A DNA stretch of 64,000 nucleotides. It comes from Megalonaias nervosa (taxonomy: Eukaryota > Mollusca > Bivalvia > Unionida > Unionidae). The notes under the pieces were generated by a model that made no database searches, was not told the origin of the DNA, and saw only the letters and a list, made by a program, of their open reading frames with translations. The stretch covers positions 26,898 through 90,897 of the forward strand of contig JAECUM010093584.1 of NCBI GenBank assembly GCA_016617855.1. The letters run 5' to 3'. This document shows, piece by piece, positions 49,275 through 63,154 of the stretch. How positions within the stretch are numbered: position 1 is the first letter of the stretch; each line of letters begins with the position of its first letter. Made by a program: the position numbers and the translations under genes.

Positions 49275-49440
49275 TCAATCATGCTGGTAAAAATCTTCGG
49301 ATCCGTAAATGATGAAGAAGGGGATTAGAAAATCTCTTTGAAATGCCTGACAAAAGTGATAATGGTTCCATACTTGAAGTTGAATTCGAGATTCCAAAAC
49401 ATCAACACATGCGTTCCAAACAATATCCGTTACCACCTGA
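49275..49440 (-). CDS. Possible terminal exon of a host gene
   Basis: On the minus strand a pyrimidine-rich TTTCTTTTTTCAG acceptor (about 49441-49453) is followed by an open frame of 54 codons, VVTDIVWNACVDVLESRIQL and WNHYHFCQAFQRDFLIPFFI, ending in a TGA at 49275. The sequence reads like an alpha-helical protein. No family recognised. It could belong to the same gene as the 52022-52361 exon, but the phases differ (0 here, 2 there), so another exon would be needed. Confidence 0.3.
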
Positions 49441-49846
49441 AAAAAGAAACTTGTGTCAGATGAAAATGATTTATCTCCATTGCAAAAGATATTGATAACC
49501 GATTGCAAGGATACAAATCCAACGAAGCCAAACTAAACACTGTAAAATAAAAGCTTAAATTACAGAAACTTGTAGCTTTATGTGCAATTCAGAGTAAAAG
49601 TAACGAAGATACGCAGATTTTTCTCGTTTGAACACTAACCTTGGCATAAATCATACACAGAACTGAATAAGAGTTTGGGACAAAAAAAAAAGCTCCGATT
49701 TTGTAAAGAATTTCTTCGAGTTAATGAAGAACACGTCATTTTGGAAAACAGTTCGATTGTCTTCGTAAGAGAAAAAACTGTAAAACATGTCCAAACGAAA
49801 GTAATGTTGGTTTTTTTTAGATATATTTCAAGGATTTTATATTCGC

Positions 49847-50090
49847 CATGAGAACAATTACTGACAAAGACATAGTACATCATCTCCAAGAGAACAATTA
49901 CTGACGGAGACTCGGTGCCCCATCGCCATGAGAACAATTACTAATGAAGACATGGTTCTCAGTCGAACAATTACTGACGAAGACACTGTGCCCCATCAGC
50001 ATGAGAACTAGTACTGACGAAGACACGGCGCCGCATCGGCATGAGAACAATTACAGACGAAGACACGGAGCCCCATCGGCATGAGAAATT
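49847..50090. repeat. Minisatellite with ATGAGAACAATTACTGACGAAGA units
   Basis: About six diverged units of 38-50 bp, each with GAGAACAATTACTGACGAAG and GCCCCATCGCC. Confidence 0.9.
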
Positions 50091-52021
50091 AAAAGAAAAT
50101 CTAGCTTATCAAAGCGATATTTGGTGGATACAGTGTTAGAATTAAGCAAAATTTGCTTATGTATAAATTCTCCAACAACAATCTCTAATATAAATACTGT
50201 GAAAAGATAACTTTTTAGTGATACAGATTTAATATGCAATAATGTTGAGACACAAAACATTTATAGAGACATTAAGGATGACTTAAATTCAATGATACTA
50301 GTGATTATACAAAAGTCAACGTCTCTTAATCTTTCAAGCGAACAAATATAAATTGATGAATTATTCAATAATGAACTAAGTGGTTGAATAGCTAGAGAGT
50401 TTTGTGGGTTAAAGAAAAAAACCTTTATTAATTAGGACTGATAACAATGAAATTAATGTTTGAAAGAAATGCGTAATCTCCACACACCCCCACCCCCCAC
50501 CCCCGTGTAAAATTGGGAATATAACTAGAAAATGACTAGAAAATGAATTTACTTAGTTCATACCATCACAAGATAAATGAAATCAAACAAATGAACAAAC
50601 TTGAACGGTCAATATCTGATGACAAGCTTTTTTGTTTTGCTGTTGTTGTTGAAAACATAAAATCATTACCTTATGGACTAGTCAACAAACCGTTACACTG
50701 ACTATTCACTTCGCCTCGGGCGAAGAAGGCATTGTGTACCACTGGACAAAGACCTGTATAATCGTGCTACGCATGTATGTCTATGACATAATATAAAGGA
50801 AACTAGAGTCTAATTAAAAGTTATTGGGTTTTTTTCAAGATTAAAATGTGTACAATATAATGCTGTATGTCATCTATGATTAGATATCTACAGCGAAGAT
50901 AGTTTTCATTGTTTTCTTGTCCTTGCTTGAAGACCACTCTAAAATGTGTCATGTCTCTGCAATCTTTAATTACAGTGCTGTACGATATACTGATATTTAA
51001 AACTATCCACCACTATAAATTAGATTGGTTCATCTCGTCGCTTTATTTTTTTACTTTTACTTCATTAAGATTCCCACCACCGTCAATTCGAAACGAAGTA
51101 TTTCAGTCTTGGTAAACATCAACCAATAAACCTAACCGTTTATCTAGCTTATCCTTACGATCTATCACAATCGTTTCTTAACCGTTTCCAATTACAATTT
51201 TTTTTTCTACAGAAAACTTGGACAGATGATAGCGATGTAATCAGAAAAGTTTACATATTCAGTCTCTGTCATATTTTAATGTAAACTGTAGCATTCCACA
51301 GTCACTCCACAAATTACCAAGTTATGTGGTTCTTTCGAAATATATTTACCACTATATCGGCCAATTCTGCGCGTCGGGTAATTCTGCGCAACGATACGTC
51401 ATTTCTGTGAACATTGGATCACGTATTATTTTGGGTCAAAAATCCATTTTGCATCAAGACTGAACGATCGTACTTTAATTAAGAAAAGTGATATGTATAA
51501 AGTGTACAAAAATATCCCACATTTCGATTCCAAATGCATATGAAAAATGTGATTTGTAAATGTCAACATGAAGACCCACTCCATGACCCCCACCTGTAAC
51601 CCATCATATTTGCTATTTATCTTTTAGAATCATACAAATAAATACATTATGTAAAAGATGGAAATGTATACCTTAACAATTCTGCATCTTAATCCAAGTT
51701 TCCAATTTTGCAAAAAGTTGTCCCACACGTACAAAATCATCTGCTACCGAACGTGTCAACTTGTCGCTAGACCGGGATTCTCAAGAAATTCCCCGGTGTA
51801 TAGTCTGTTTCTAATTCTTTAGTAATGTTTCCCCATAAACAAGATGTTGTAAACACATTACATCCTATTCATTGTTGTTTCTCTTCCACATAAGATCTTG
51901 TTTTTCATAAAATTTTGAACTTTACTAATTTTTTTTCTACAAGATTGGTTTAGTTTGCTTAATAACTCTTGCCATTTATTGCCATTGTTACTTTGAATTT
52001 TGTAAAACCAGCTATAAACCT

Positions 52022-52361
52022 GACCTAATTACTCGACTGAACTGCTGACAGAAACAGTCCAAAGTAATGTATTTCGTTTCTATAGCCCGATGGATAAACA
52101 ATACATCTTTTTCAAAGCGATGCGCAGAATAGGCCGACATATCGCGAGTCATGAAAACACGGGGGTGGTATTCTGTGTGTCCAAAATTAATATTATTTTG
52201 AATAGAATATTCTGGTGACAATTGCCTCTTTTCAAATGGTAAGCATTGCAGTATTTTATTTTCGTCAATCAGTCGAATTCGGTAAGCGTTTTGCTTCAGT
52301 AATGCAGACGGAAACCTTACGTGCGCAGAAATGCCCGACAGCATTGTACACACTGCTAAAA
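52022..52361 (-). CDS. Possible internal host exon
   Basis: A 113-codon open frame with protein-like texture (AHVRFPSALLKQNAYRIRLI; FGHTEYHPRVFMTRDMSAYS; ETKYITLDCFCQQFSRVIR) is flanked on the minus strand by an acceptor-like CCCTTTTAG (about 52361-52370) and a donor-like TTAG/GTCAGG near 52022. I do not recognise the protein. It is the best-looking host coding segment in the right half of the window. Confidence 0.3.
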
Positions 52362-53329
52362 GGGAATTGATTTGAATTGTTTTGTTCTAATGTTGTCTCT
52401 TTTCATTTCCTCTTCGATGTATATACTATCCAGGTTGACATGTCAGTGTTGTCGCTTTATCCCATTTTTTATGTGCAGTATTTTATCTGCTGCTTTTGTT
52501 TGACTTGTCTTTTTCCATTCTGGTTTTGCGATTCGTTCAAATTCGCATGTTGTGCAAGCCTTAACTCCAACTTATTCTAATGCACTGTTGTTCTTTTTAT
52601 TTTGTGGGTTTTATTCCCATATATGTCACATTCTAAAAGCTCATCTGTGAAAATCTGAAATTTTGTCAATTATCCTTGCTATGCTAAATTCTATCTCTAT
52701 TTTTGAGGAATCGTTGTAAATCGATCTCGTAAAGTTTACAAGATTGACTTGTACTGTAAATTTAGGCTAATACAAATCGGTATATGTATCCACAACAAAT
52801 ACGTAGTTTAATCCGTTTTGTTACTACACTGTTTTGATCACCAAGTTGTGAGTGTTGATGCTGCTTATAACAGTGATATGATTTGCAAATCTGCATCTTT
52901 TCCGAAGCATTGAAGAATATCTTTTTTTTTATGACTGAAGTTGACAAATCAAAATTTGTATTCTCCAGAATGTTATTTTGTAAGACAACCATCTTTGAAC
53001 AAGTTTTATACCATCCAAACTTGTAAACAAATGTGTTATCTCTTGATACCGACCAGATCGTTGCTTGTATGATAAGCTCAATGAATACTGGGTTTATCAT
53101 AGTGTAGAGTTCTGCCATTATTTATGATGTATAAACTATTTCAAATTATTTTTATGTTATAGTCACGTTGTTGTTGTTGTACATCAAACATCTGCGCTGA
53201 CCTTCAAAATATGGTCGCGCGGAACACAGACAATGTCTTCTGACATCCCATTTAAATCATGATCGCTGAGTGCAGACAAAGTCTGATTTTTTCTGTCCAT
53301 TATGCTAGCTGTGCCAGAGCAAATTCGAC

Positions 53330-53560
53330 CCCTCATTGTTTTACAACCTTTTTTCTAAACACCAGTCCATCAAATTGATTTCAAATTATCAAGTACGCAG
53401 TAGTACCGAAGTGCGTACGAACAGTGTGCATAATAAATTCGACCCCCATTCCTATGCAGGAAACCTCCTTTTTTAAAAACCGCCCATCGAATGGATCCCA
53501 CATATTTGCAAGTGAATCGTAAGGAGTACTTAAGTGCTTCACAGCGGGTATAATTCTGTC
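53330..53560. repeat. Diverged two-copy repeat of about 115 bp
   Basis: AAATTCGACCCC...CCTTTTTTCTAAACACC...CCATCAAATTGAT and AAATTCGACCCCC...CCTCCTTTTTTAAAAACC...CCATCGAATGGAT share order and spacing. Confidence 0.55.
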
Positions 53561-53869
53561 AAGTATAAAATATAGTCGCTATAGTTGTTTAAATTTTTCA
53601 TTTTATGTCTATAAAAGACAGATTTTACACCTGTTAAGATTTTTAAATTAAATTTCTGTATTTATCTTTCCGTAAAAGTTCAGCCATACAACGCATTTTG
53701 TATCATTTATTTTTCTTCTATTGTTGAGTAGCATTTCTTTCAGCGATCAATTCATTGCGATGTGAATAGCAAGGGTTCCGCAGAACAGTGTCTCGTCTGT
53801 AATCGGTGCTATTACAACACACTTGTAGCTTTCTGGTTTTATGTAGATAATGCGGGAACACCTGGCATG

Positions 53870-54110
53870 TTAATGTACCAATTTTAGACTGTTTATGTAG
53901 ACAAGGCAGCAATGTTTGCCGTATTATGGTACCAATTTTAGACTGCTTTATTTAGACAAGGCAGCAATGTTTGACGTATTATGGTACCAATTTTAGACTG
54001 TTTATGTAGACAAGGCAGCAATGTTTGACGTATTACGGTACCAATTTTAAACTGCTTATGTAGACAAGGCAGCAATGTTTGACGTATTATGGTACCAATT
54101 TTAGACATAT
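53870..54110. repeat. Minisatellite, four to five 53-56 bp units
   Basis: Units of GTACCAATTTTAGACTG-TTATGTAGACAAGGCAGCAATGTTTG-CGTATTATG, with small length changes. Confidence 0.9.
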
Positions 54111-54566
54111 AATAATAGTATCCGATAGTTTCAATGAAATAAAGCAACATGCAAACGAGATGTGACTTTCGAAAACTTTCTCACATCACTTGAACATTTT
54201 TACAAACATGGCACCAACTTTCTGCCTACGCAGTCGAGGACAGGAGCTTCTATCATATAAACATCAGACATAATAATATTATTTTAAAGTTTCCACTGAA
54301 CATAACAACTGTTTAGAAGACACTGACTTCCAACAACCTTCACTCAGCGCGTTAACACTGCTAACAAATATGCCACTAGCGCTCTGCTTATGCAGGCGAG
54401 TCAGGTCTTCCAGTACACTTCAGGGTACAAACTGTAGAAATATCATAATACTAAACAAGAGTTTCAGTCGATTACAGTAATTGGTGTAAAAGATATGTGA
54501 CTTCAATAACGTTGGTAGAGTCAGTGTTGATGATACCACTGACACCGCCATAAGTGATACCTACAT

Positions 54567-55001
54567 CACAGGAGTCTGACGTTTTATCAATAAAATACGA
54601 CGAAATCTCTGACAACATGAAATCCCCTTATCGGTACTATAAATGAACACGAGTGCAAGCGTGACCGCAACCCTCCGCTCGATTCGACTTTTCTCACGCG
54701 TCTTTTATCGCTTCAGAATCGCAAGAAGACTGAAAAACTACACATATCCATTCAAAAGACAGTAACGTACCAACGCACAACTCTCGGACGACCATCGCAT
54801 GAATCCAATCCGGCGAATTAACCTTTATTTTCACCATTATGGTCACAAACCCTTTCTAGCAGAACGCGTGAGAAAAGTCGAATCGAGCGGAGGGTTGCGG
54901 TCACCCTTGCACTCCTTGCGTTTATTTATAGTACCGATAAGGTGATTTCATGTTGTCAGAGATTTCGTCGTACTTTATTGATAAAACGTCAGACTCCTGT
55001 G
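54567..55001. mobile_element. Foldback/MITE-like element with 140-bp arms
   Basis: Ends CACAGGAGTCTGACGTTTTA and its inverse; arms 54567-54705 and 54868-55001 match closely, with a spacer of about 165 bp. Flanks CCTACAT (54560-54566) and CCTACGT (55002-55008) may be a 7-bp target duplication with one change. No coding capacity. Confidence 0.85.
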
Positions 55002-55421
55002 CCTACGTGTATGTCTCGCCGTAGTCCGATAAATCAAACCCCCCAAATCTGTGTTGATACTGATGAACGATATGTGGGTCTGATGTGACCTGTTCATTAA
55101 AATGTGCAATTTTGCTTCATGCAAATCTTTCCGGAACAAACCTGCGTACACTTTAGACACATACTGGTAATTGGTAACAGCCATATCAAGCGCGAAATTC
55201 AAAATGGCCACAGGACAGATGGTTGTGCTATTCCAGGTGGATTTACAAGTCACCAAACAAAGGATTTGATCCGGAAAGGTTATGTACATGACACGAAAAG
55301 AACCCTTCAGCCTACGGTAGCTGCACGGCCACGAGAAATACCGGTAAGTGTATAAAATGTACACCGATGTGTGCAGCCAAATTTGAATGCAGATAATTGC
55401 AGCTTTTAATGAATAGGTGAT

Positions 55422-55475
55422 ATCAGCCCCTCACCCGAAAATCAGTATCATCACGGGTGAAGGGCTGATTTATCG
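55422..55475. repeat. Small palindrome
   Basis: GATATCAGCCCCTCACCCG and its near inverse CGGGTGAAGGGCTGATTTATC around a 13-bp spacer. Confidence 0.75.
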
Positions 55476-55683
55476 GCCTAGTCTCGCCGTTAACAGAGAG
55501 GACGAAACCTATTGGAATAAATGCAAAATTGCAAATTATATCAAACATTACCAGTTAACAGTACTGTGTTCTCCTTACAACGTCAAACATTATTTGCTAA
55601 GGGTTTATATACGGTTGCCTTGGAAACCAGTTTAAAAAGCACACAAGTCGGAAGTGAGCAACTCCAACATTACTTTTCAAAGT

Positions 55684-55790
55684 GCGAGCCGCCGTGGCTC
55701 AGTGGTTAGCGTTCAGGGCTCGCGACCGAAATGGCGCGGGTTCCAAATCAGCCTCAGTCAGCTACCGTTTTCATGTAAAGTACTTTAATC
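55684..55790 (+). mobile_element. tRNA-like SINE fragment
   Basis: A box TGGCTCAGTGGTTAGCG and B-box-like GGGTTCCAAATC, 35 bases apart, start a short SINE-like sequence of a different family from the other copies. No clear tail or flanking duplication was found. Confidence 0.5.
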
Positions 55791-55799
55791 AAACTGCCT

Positions 55800-56900
55800 T
55801 AATACCAAATAACCTACCCATGTTTGTATGCCGTAAATCACAAAAGAAAAGGAAACATTTCAAAGTCAGCAACATCCAGCTATAATAACATACCATATTC
55901 ATTTTGTTACAACATAGGTACAGTTCTCGATGGCACTATTATTATTGGCTATGTTATGTAGAAGAATGGCTAAGTGCCCTCACCAAAGATACAACAATGC
56001 CACTGACCCAATCTGGCCTGGGCAGGTATTGGGCACGCGACCCTTGGATTACGAGCTCGACACTCTAACAACACATGCACTTAACTGAGGGGAAAACTAA
56101 TGATAACGCCCTGCCATTTGGGGAGGTCGTCATCAGTAGTTTCTCCATGAATAAAGTGCCTGTGTCTACCAATTGAACTTCTGCTTTTCCTGAAGTGCCT
56201 ATCAGACGAAAAGGATTTCTTCGTTAAAGTCTAACTCTTACTAGTCTTTGTATAAGCTGTTGTATGGCATTTAGGTCTATGAAAGCTTTAATGCCTTACA
56301 AAACAGAATGGCGTTCCTTTCTTTCTTTCGAAAAATGAAGAAAAAAAAAATTAAAAACTTGAGAGGAAATAGGGTAGTCACTTGATATGTCGGACTTACA
56401 TGCTGGTTTTATATCACTAAAACACATAAAACTGGCAAAATCATAAACCTGTACGAGTAGCACAGAGACGGAGATGTCTGACGCAGTTGCTGGTTTATTA
56501 TTATTTGATTAAAAATAACTCTTCAAATTTCAAAGTGCGCTAGAAACCAACAATTAAATTGTAATGATTACTGAAAAGGAGAACAGAATATGACTGCGAA
56601 AAAACAACAACAGCGATTTCTCTCCATCTTTATGTTTCTACGCATACACTACAACTTCTTATTTAAAGCATACTTATCGTACGCAAAAGCTTAACTAAGC
56701 CGTTATAATTAAAACTGTGAATGCAAATATCATAGCTATAAATTCAATGGTAAACGAAATAAATGAAAAAAGAATACTTACAGCTCAATCTTTTCTGACA
56801 AGAATAACTAGAAAGATCGTAAAATCATGTTGAAATAAGAACAACCATGACATTAGTTAAAAGCTTCGTCAGTTCTTTTGATAGTGCTTTCTTTTCCGCC
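55800..56900. other. No gene recognised
   Basis: Short ORFs without recognisable content; nothing structured was seen. Confidence 0.35.
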
Positions 56901-56947
56901 CGTTAATTCGTGCTACGAAATCTGCGATGTACTCTTCTGACTCGCTG

Positions 56948-57172
56948 TTATGTATCTTGCGTAAGTAATCGATTCAGGCTTACTTCTAATTCATCAATAA
57001 TTTGTGGTGCAAACCGTACTTTTTTCTCGTTTAAGATTTTAAAATCGTTTGAAATCAGTTTGGGTGCTTCCTCGGATGAAATTGTTGTACATGTATCTGT
57101 TTTGGATGGACTTTGCTCAAGGCCATTTTTTAATCTTAAGCCGTTGTATTTCCTCTTGTTGTTTATCTTCAC
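56948..57172 (-). CDS. Possible terminal host exon
   Basis: A 74-codon open frame ending in TAA: NGLRLKNGLEQSPSKTDTCT, then KILNEKKVRFAPQIIDELEV and SLNRLLTQDT. The KKVRFAP stretch resembles a PP1-docking (RVxF-like) motif, but this is one short match. No acceptor site was confirmed upstream. Weak. Confidence 0.25.
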   Translation of the reverse strand: MKINNKRKYNGLRLKNGLEQSPSKTDTCTTISSEEAPKLISNDFKILNEKKVRFAPQIIDELEVSLNRLLTQDT

Positions 57173-57639
57173 TTGCCGTATTTGTAGAATAAAGGTTTTA
57201 CAGCTCTTAGTGGTACGAATTTTTCTAACTTTCTAGTGTGATTGAGTTTTACATGCACAGTTCTATTCCACTTATATTTAGATGATTGAAAGCAATACGG
57301 ACAGTGTTTCAGCGTATATTTATTTTAGGGTGAAACAGTAAATGCTGACTGTCACAAACTGATAATAATTACGGCATAGAATTACATAAACCTACAAATT
57401 TCATTTATTATTACTTCTGTCAGTAAAATGTACGGAAATGGCAATAATAACTGTATGTACTAAATCAGTTACTAGAGAACAAAATTTGGGTGCCAGACGA
57501 AAAAGAAATTAATACATTCTTGTTTAAAAATGTTTAGCTCAAGACGGCAGAGAATACTGCTTTCTTTATCAAAGCAAAACCACTGTTAGACATGCTAACA
57601 AGAGTGCTACTAACGGTACATTATACGTCTTTAAAGATC

Positions 57640-58910
57640 TCCATGCAGGCACCCGAAGAGCATGGTTGACTCCGGAGATTACTGACAAATGGATCTCCGT
57701 GACCTTGAACTTTGTTCAAGGTACGCAGTCCTGAACTCAGCCTAACTTCACTAAACCATTATTTTCTTATTAGACTTATAACTACCGTGACCTCTGACAT
57801 TTAACCCTAGACTCTTTGCTACCTAAAGTGCAAACTGGTCACAAAGCTTGGTCAATGAGCTTATTCTAGAACAAACATTCTGCAAAACCCCCTTTTGTTT
57901 TTCTTCTAGCACCTCTAAGCTATTTTTGACCCCCAAATCAATCAAGATACGCGTTCTAGAATTAAAGTTATAATTTGTCTTCTTTAAGTAACAGTGACTT
58001 TGGCCTTTCATACCTTTGGAAAGTCATTCACTAAAAACTTTGGTAAAGGTATATGGTTGATAACTGAATTTTTTGTTTCCTTCGTGGTTTTTGATCTTGC
58101 AACACCGAAATCGATAAACTTCACCCTTAGCCAAAGTACAATGTATCATCAAAGTTTGATAGCTGGTTATGGTGTGAATGTGGAGTTTTTGTGTAGAAGC
58201 CAATTACATGTTCTTCTTTTTTAGACAGCGACATTGACCTTTGATATTGTGACCGCGAAATCGATAAACATGTTTTAAACTCGAAGTACAAGCTATTGAC
58301 AAGGTCAGGTGACTGTATCTGGTGGATAACGCGAGTTATTGTGCAGAAGCATTTCCTTGTCATAGTCACCCTGACCTTTGACATTTTTAAACCATAAATC
58401 AACACGATTATTTTTATTACCGCAAGCAATCCACCAGTAAGGTTTTGCCGCTGTACATTGTGGAGAACCAAAGTTATTCTGCATCATCCATTTATTCTTC
58501 TCACAATCACAGTGACCTTAAGCTTCGACCTTTCGAGACCATAATTGATACGATTCTTCCGTACCCCCAAATGAAAGGCATAGACAAAGTTTGGTAACTG
58601 TAGATTTGGAAACTTACTTCTTTTAATTACAGTGACATTTGCCTTTGATATTTCTACCTCGAAAATCAACATGGATCTTCCATTCCTCAGGTACAAACCA
58701 TTAATGGGGTTTGGTAACCTTAAATGGTTAATACTCGAGTTATTGTGCAGAAACTAGTTTGCTTCTTTATTCGCAATGACCTTGTCCGTTGACCTTTTGA
58801 ATCCAAAATCAACAGTTATTTCTTGTCCCATATGCAAGCCATCCACAAAGGTTGCTAACTGCAGAATGTAGACAATAAAACTGATAAACAGACAGACGGA
58901 CAGACGAACA
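57640..58910. repeat. Diverged tandem array of 'tgaccttgacctttgac' units
   Basis: About eight units of roughly 130-140 bp carry 'CAGTGAC-TTGACCTTTGA-ATT--GACC-CGAAATCGATA' and 'GG-AACTGTA-ATGG-TAATA', ending at a CAGACAGACGGACAGACG run near 58893. I associate this array with molluscan genomes. ORFs in it are not genes. Confidence 0.8.
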
Positions 58911-58959
58911 GACCACATCTTAATATAATACACTCCCCTTTATGTCAGACGTATAAAAA

Positions 58960-61320
58960 TAGAGCAGAAAGTGTTTTGCACTTAAATTTACAGCTATATA
59001 TTAAAAAGAAAGCAAAACGAAATGATGGTAAGCAATAACTGAATTCTAGAAGACAATAACTACTGAATTTTTTCACTATATAAATATCAAGATTTTTCAG
59101 ATATATATAAACTAAAAATAAACAATCACAAATTCTGCAGAGAAATATTGAAATTTTCTACATTTTCAAATGATAACAAAAGGTCATATTTGAAACAAGT
59201 ATCGAAATTTCAAACAGACGACGGATGCACAAAACGGCTACCTGACCACAGTATTAAAGATTATAACACATGTAAACGGATAGGCAACAAATCAAGATAA
59301 AAAAAAAAGCATTGTCATTTATTGATATTATTACACATACATTTCATAGAAATTCATGGGAGGTAACGAGCAAGATCTGTACCTGGTTTGTTTTTATCAG
59401 GCTAAATCACACATAATGAAAATAATTTACAGGAAAACGACATTTATCTATCTTATTACCATATACTAATTGACGGGAGGTAACAACCAAGACCTCAAGT
59501 ATTATTTTTATCATGTAAAACCACATGCAAAGTAAACCATTTAAAGCAAAACGAAAAATATAACTCTGATTTGTAGAAGTCGCTCTTATGGTTCGGCTTT
59601 TAAAACTGAGTTGTCAGATTCAAGGATAGTGAAAAAGAAAATTAAAAAAGTGTAACTACTCAACCAAATTTAGAACATGAACAAAGATGAAATAGATACA
59701 GTATTGAATGATATGTCTGATGGCCTGGTCACTCAATTTGAGCAAAACATTGCGGGCAGTACTAATGGGTTTTCAATCGAACTAAGGATTTGTTATATGT
59801 ACGTTGATAACTATGATCCAACTTAACCGAATAGGTACACAATAAAAAGGCCTGTATTAACGTTAGAAATATTAACAGAATTTGTTTTTATTCTATCTTC
59901 TTTCTATCTCTCTTACTTTTATTTGTTCTACACAATCGAATCGTGAAAACTCCAACTAAGGACACATAAAGGCCTAAATATTACGCCATAAACAAGTAAC
60001 CCTTTTGATTAGATAGATGTCGAATAAAATAATTTGAAGATTAGTTTGATATAACAGTTGACATCTATGAAATAGTCGAAGACAAATATATTAGACAGGA
60101 GACCATTTAAGGGATTAAAAAACAAGATTTCATTAACATATTACTAATCTTTGGTGGTGTAGGTAGACAACACTACGCAGGTATGAACGATTTGTCATGG
60201 CTGATATCTTGCTAAATTAATGAACGAAATGGACAGGAATTAATTTGTAAGACTAATTTAACCATTTAAAATACCTGTAAAATTAAATGAATACATTTAT
60301 GTAAGAACGTAGAAACCACTGTTCATACCATGTTTGATGATAGGTAAAGGTAAATTGTCAATTTTAGAAATGACCAACATCAGCCTGTGGTATGTTGTTT
60401 ATTGTGAATTTTAATGTGTTTTGGTTAAAACTGATAATGACGCACACAAATCATCATAATCTTAAGGTTTGAAAATCAATCCATCTTAGCATGTACCTTC
60501 AAGATTCTGTTCAAACCAGCTGGCAATGGATGTAACTTACAAGCCAATCGTTTACAGAAATACAAACTGTGTCGAAGTTTTTTTACAACTGGTTGGGTAG
60601 GGCATAACAAATTAGGCTATATAAAAAGAATTGAGCTCAAATAATACTATCATGCATCAATGACAATATCGGGTTTAGAGGTAGAATTGTTCGGCGATTA
60701 TGACGCGTTCCTCGTGACGAAAGTGGAATTCGAGGGGACGTTAATATGATCCTTAATCTATTTGCAAAGACCAATCACAAATTCCCTGCTGAGAAGGAAA
60801 ATTTAAAAAAAAGAACAAAATTATGCAGAGTATGACAATACAAAAGCAAATTCATACAAAATGTACTTAGGTATTAAGAACCTCCAATGCAGGGCCGTAT
60901 GTCAACATGTGTCAGTAAATAAAGTTAGCTGCCGAAATGAAGAACAAATTAAATGGATAGAAGAAAATGTAAGATATACCTCATACAGATGATACCAGTT
61001 ACATTTTAGAACAAGATTTGGAAATTGCACAACATCTACACGATCACTGTAAGGACAATCCTGATCGCACGAGAACAACATGTATTGGATGAATATGATT
61101 ATCCGAATTTCAAAAACTATTCATGCAAGCACAAAGGCGACTAAGGCGACCGTTTCAAAATTATTGTGTAAATTAAAAAACACAATTAAGCATGTAGTAA
61201 ACTACGTAAAGCTAAACTTGTACATGTAGTTTGGACTGAAGTAGACTAAAATACACGAACTCGTCTTTTGTAACATACAGCATGGCTAAAGACATATATC
61301 TAATTCAATATGTCATTGAG
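58960..61320. other. No gene recognised
   Basis: AT-rich DNA; no ORF above 60 codons, no obvious structure. Confidence 0.4.
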
Positions 61321-61358
61321 ACACACACACACACACACACACACAGAGAGAGAGAAAA
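61321..61358. repeat. (CA)n/(GA)n microsatellite
   Basis: A run of 12 CA units followed by GAGAGAGA. Confidence 0.95.
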
Positions 61359-61469
61359 CAAAAAGACTCCAAGCCTTTTCAAATACGAGTTAAATGCTGT
61401 TCCAAATGGAGAGTGTAGTTAGTTAGTTAGTTATGCCCGTCGCTCCTGCCATCCCCTCAAACTGACTCC

Positions 61470-61650
61470 AGGTATCTTCCAGAAGAAGTCCCTTCCTCCC
61501 TCAGGCTTTCAGTTTCTGGTTTTTGTTGGCGTTTTTGTAGCAAGTTGGGTTTTACAGGGTCGGGTTGCTAGCCCCACGCCCAACCCTCCTCCCTTTTACA
61601 TCCGGGCTTGGGACCAGCAATGGCGGAGTTGAGAGTGTGTAGGATTACGG
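61470..61650. mobile_element. Possible LINE 3' fragment
   Basis: TTTTACAGGGTCGGGTTGCTAGCCCC and CCCAACCCTCCTCCC-TTTTA-ATCCGGGCTTGGGACCAGC recall the 3' end of a non-LTR retroelement common in molluscs, from memory only. Not confirmed. Confidence 0.3.
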
Positions 61651-62759
61651 TAAAAACTGTTCTCGTTTAAGACTGATTTTGACGATAGAAAAACTTGTAA
61701 TAGGATATCGAAATACCTGATAAAACATGGTCCTACATTTGATATGCATTTTTTTAAAACTATACCATGACACAACTAAAAGCTTCCCATGGATATCAAG
61801 CCTGTCTTTATAATCACAATTATGAAATTTTTAGCGATGCAGTTACCAAAAATGTATACTATGAGACAAACAAGCTCGACGATCAGTTAGAGCAAAACAA
61901 ATAACAAGCTGAACATCTTATGTTTGTTTAATCCATGCATCGCTTAAAAAAAATAAAAACCCGCTGAAAGTTTAACCAGCCCAAAACGTTAAGAAGCCAA
62001 CGAACGAAAGACATCAAAAAAGGTTATTAAAGTACACGAATCAATACGTACAAGAAAATATATCATTACTGCCAAAGTAGTCAATATAAGAAAATGATTT
62101 ATCTTAAACTAGATAAATCATCAACAATGAATAAAGAGTTTCATGTTTCTGAGTCGTCCTTTACAACGGATTTATCTCCGGTGATAAACCTTGTTAAAAA
62201 GCAGCAACAAGTTAATCGATCGACACACAAAGTTTAAGAGTCACTCTGGTACCTTCATTTCTCAGTCTTGACTTCATCGTGTCATACATAATACATTCAT
62301 TATATTGTTAAACAAAATCTTAAGATTTGGGATTGGACCCCGTACGAAGTAACTGTCGAAGAAATGTTTTTATTCCTTCTACCATTTAATTCTTTGCGCG
62401 GTTGCTATTAATTTTCATACACAGTGTTAAATGCATCTTACCACTCCGACTCTATACTTCTTGTGCATCAAGACATGGTCTTTGTTTTGCCTTGCAAGCA
62501 TCGATAAAACCAGCTAAATTATTAAAGTAGATGCGATAAATAAGTATTGGGATAATCATACAGACCTTCACAGTGCGTTGAATTTGTATTTGTCCTAGGT
62601 GGGAGTGATACCTAATGACCTATCAATCCGATCCAACACTATCAGAGCGCAATTTTACCTTTGTGGTCATGATCATTTGAACCTGCTTCGTCTTGAAAGT
62701 TCCTCACAGTAAGACGTTGTCCACAGTTGTCGAGTGGTGTTATAATAAACGATTAAAAA

Positions 62760-62778
62760 AATGGGGGGGGGGGGAATG
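62760..62778. repeat. Poly-G tract
   Basis: About 13 consecutive G residues after a poly-A run. Confidence 0.8.
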
Positions 62779-62901
62779 TTTTGAATTTCGTCCAGGGTTT
62801 AACTAATACATTCATGTAATTACTTGTGAATCTTTTCCTATATAAAATTCCTCCAAATACCTATAGTTTGGTATTTCATCGAACAATTCTTTTCAATTCT
62901 C

Positions 62902-63001
<100 letters not shown>

Positions 63002-63154
63002 TGTTATTCGTGTGTAGATGACACACCGCATATTGGCCAAATTATCAATAACAGGGACTGGTGCGCGCTTGGTAAGCAATGAGTGCCGTAACGCGCGGAC
63101 CCAGGTTCACATCTCCGAAAAGCATGAATTAAAATTCTCTAACCTGTATTATAC

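Noticed and set aside
57823..58696. Several 60-114 codon ORFs
   Set aside because: They lie in a diverged tandem repeat array and occur on both strands.
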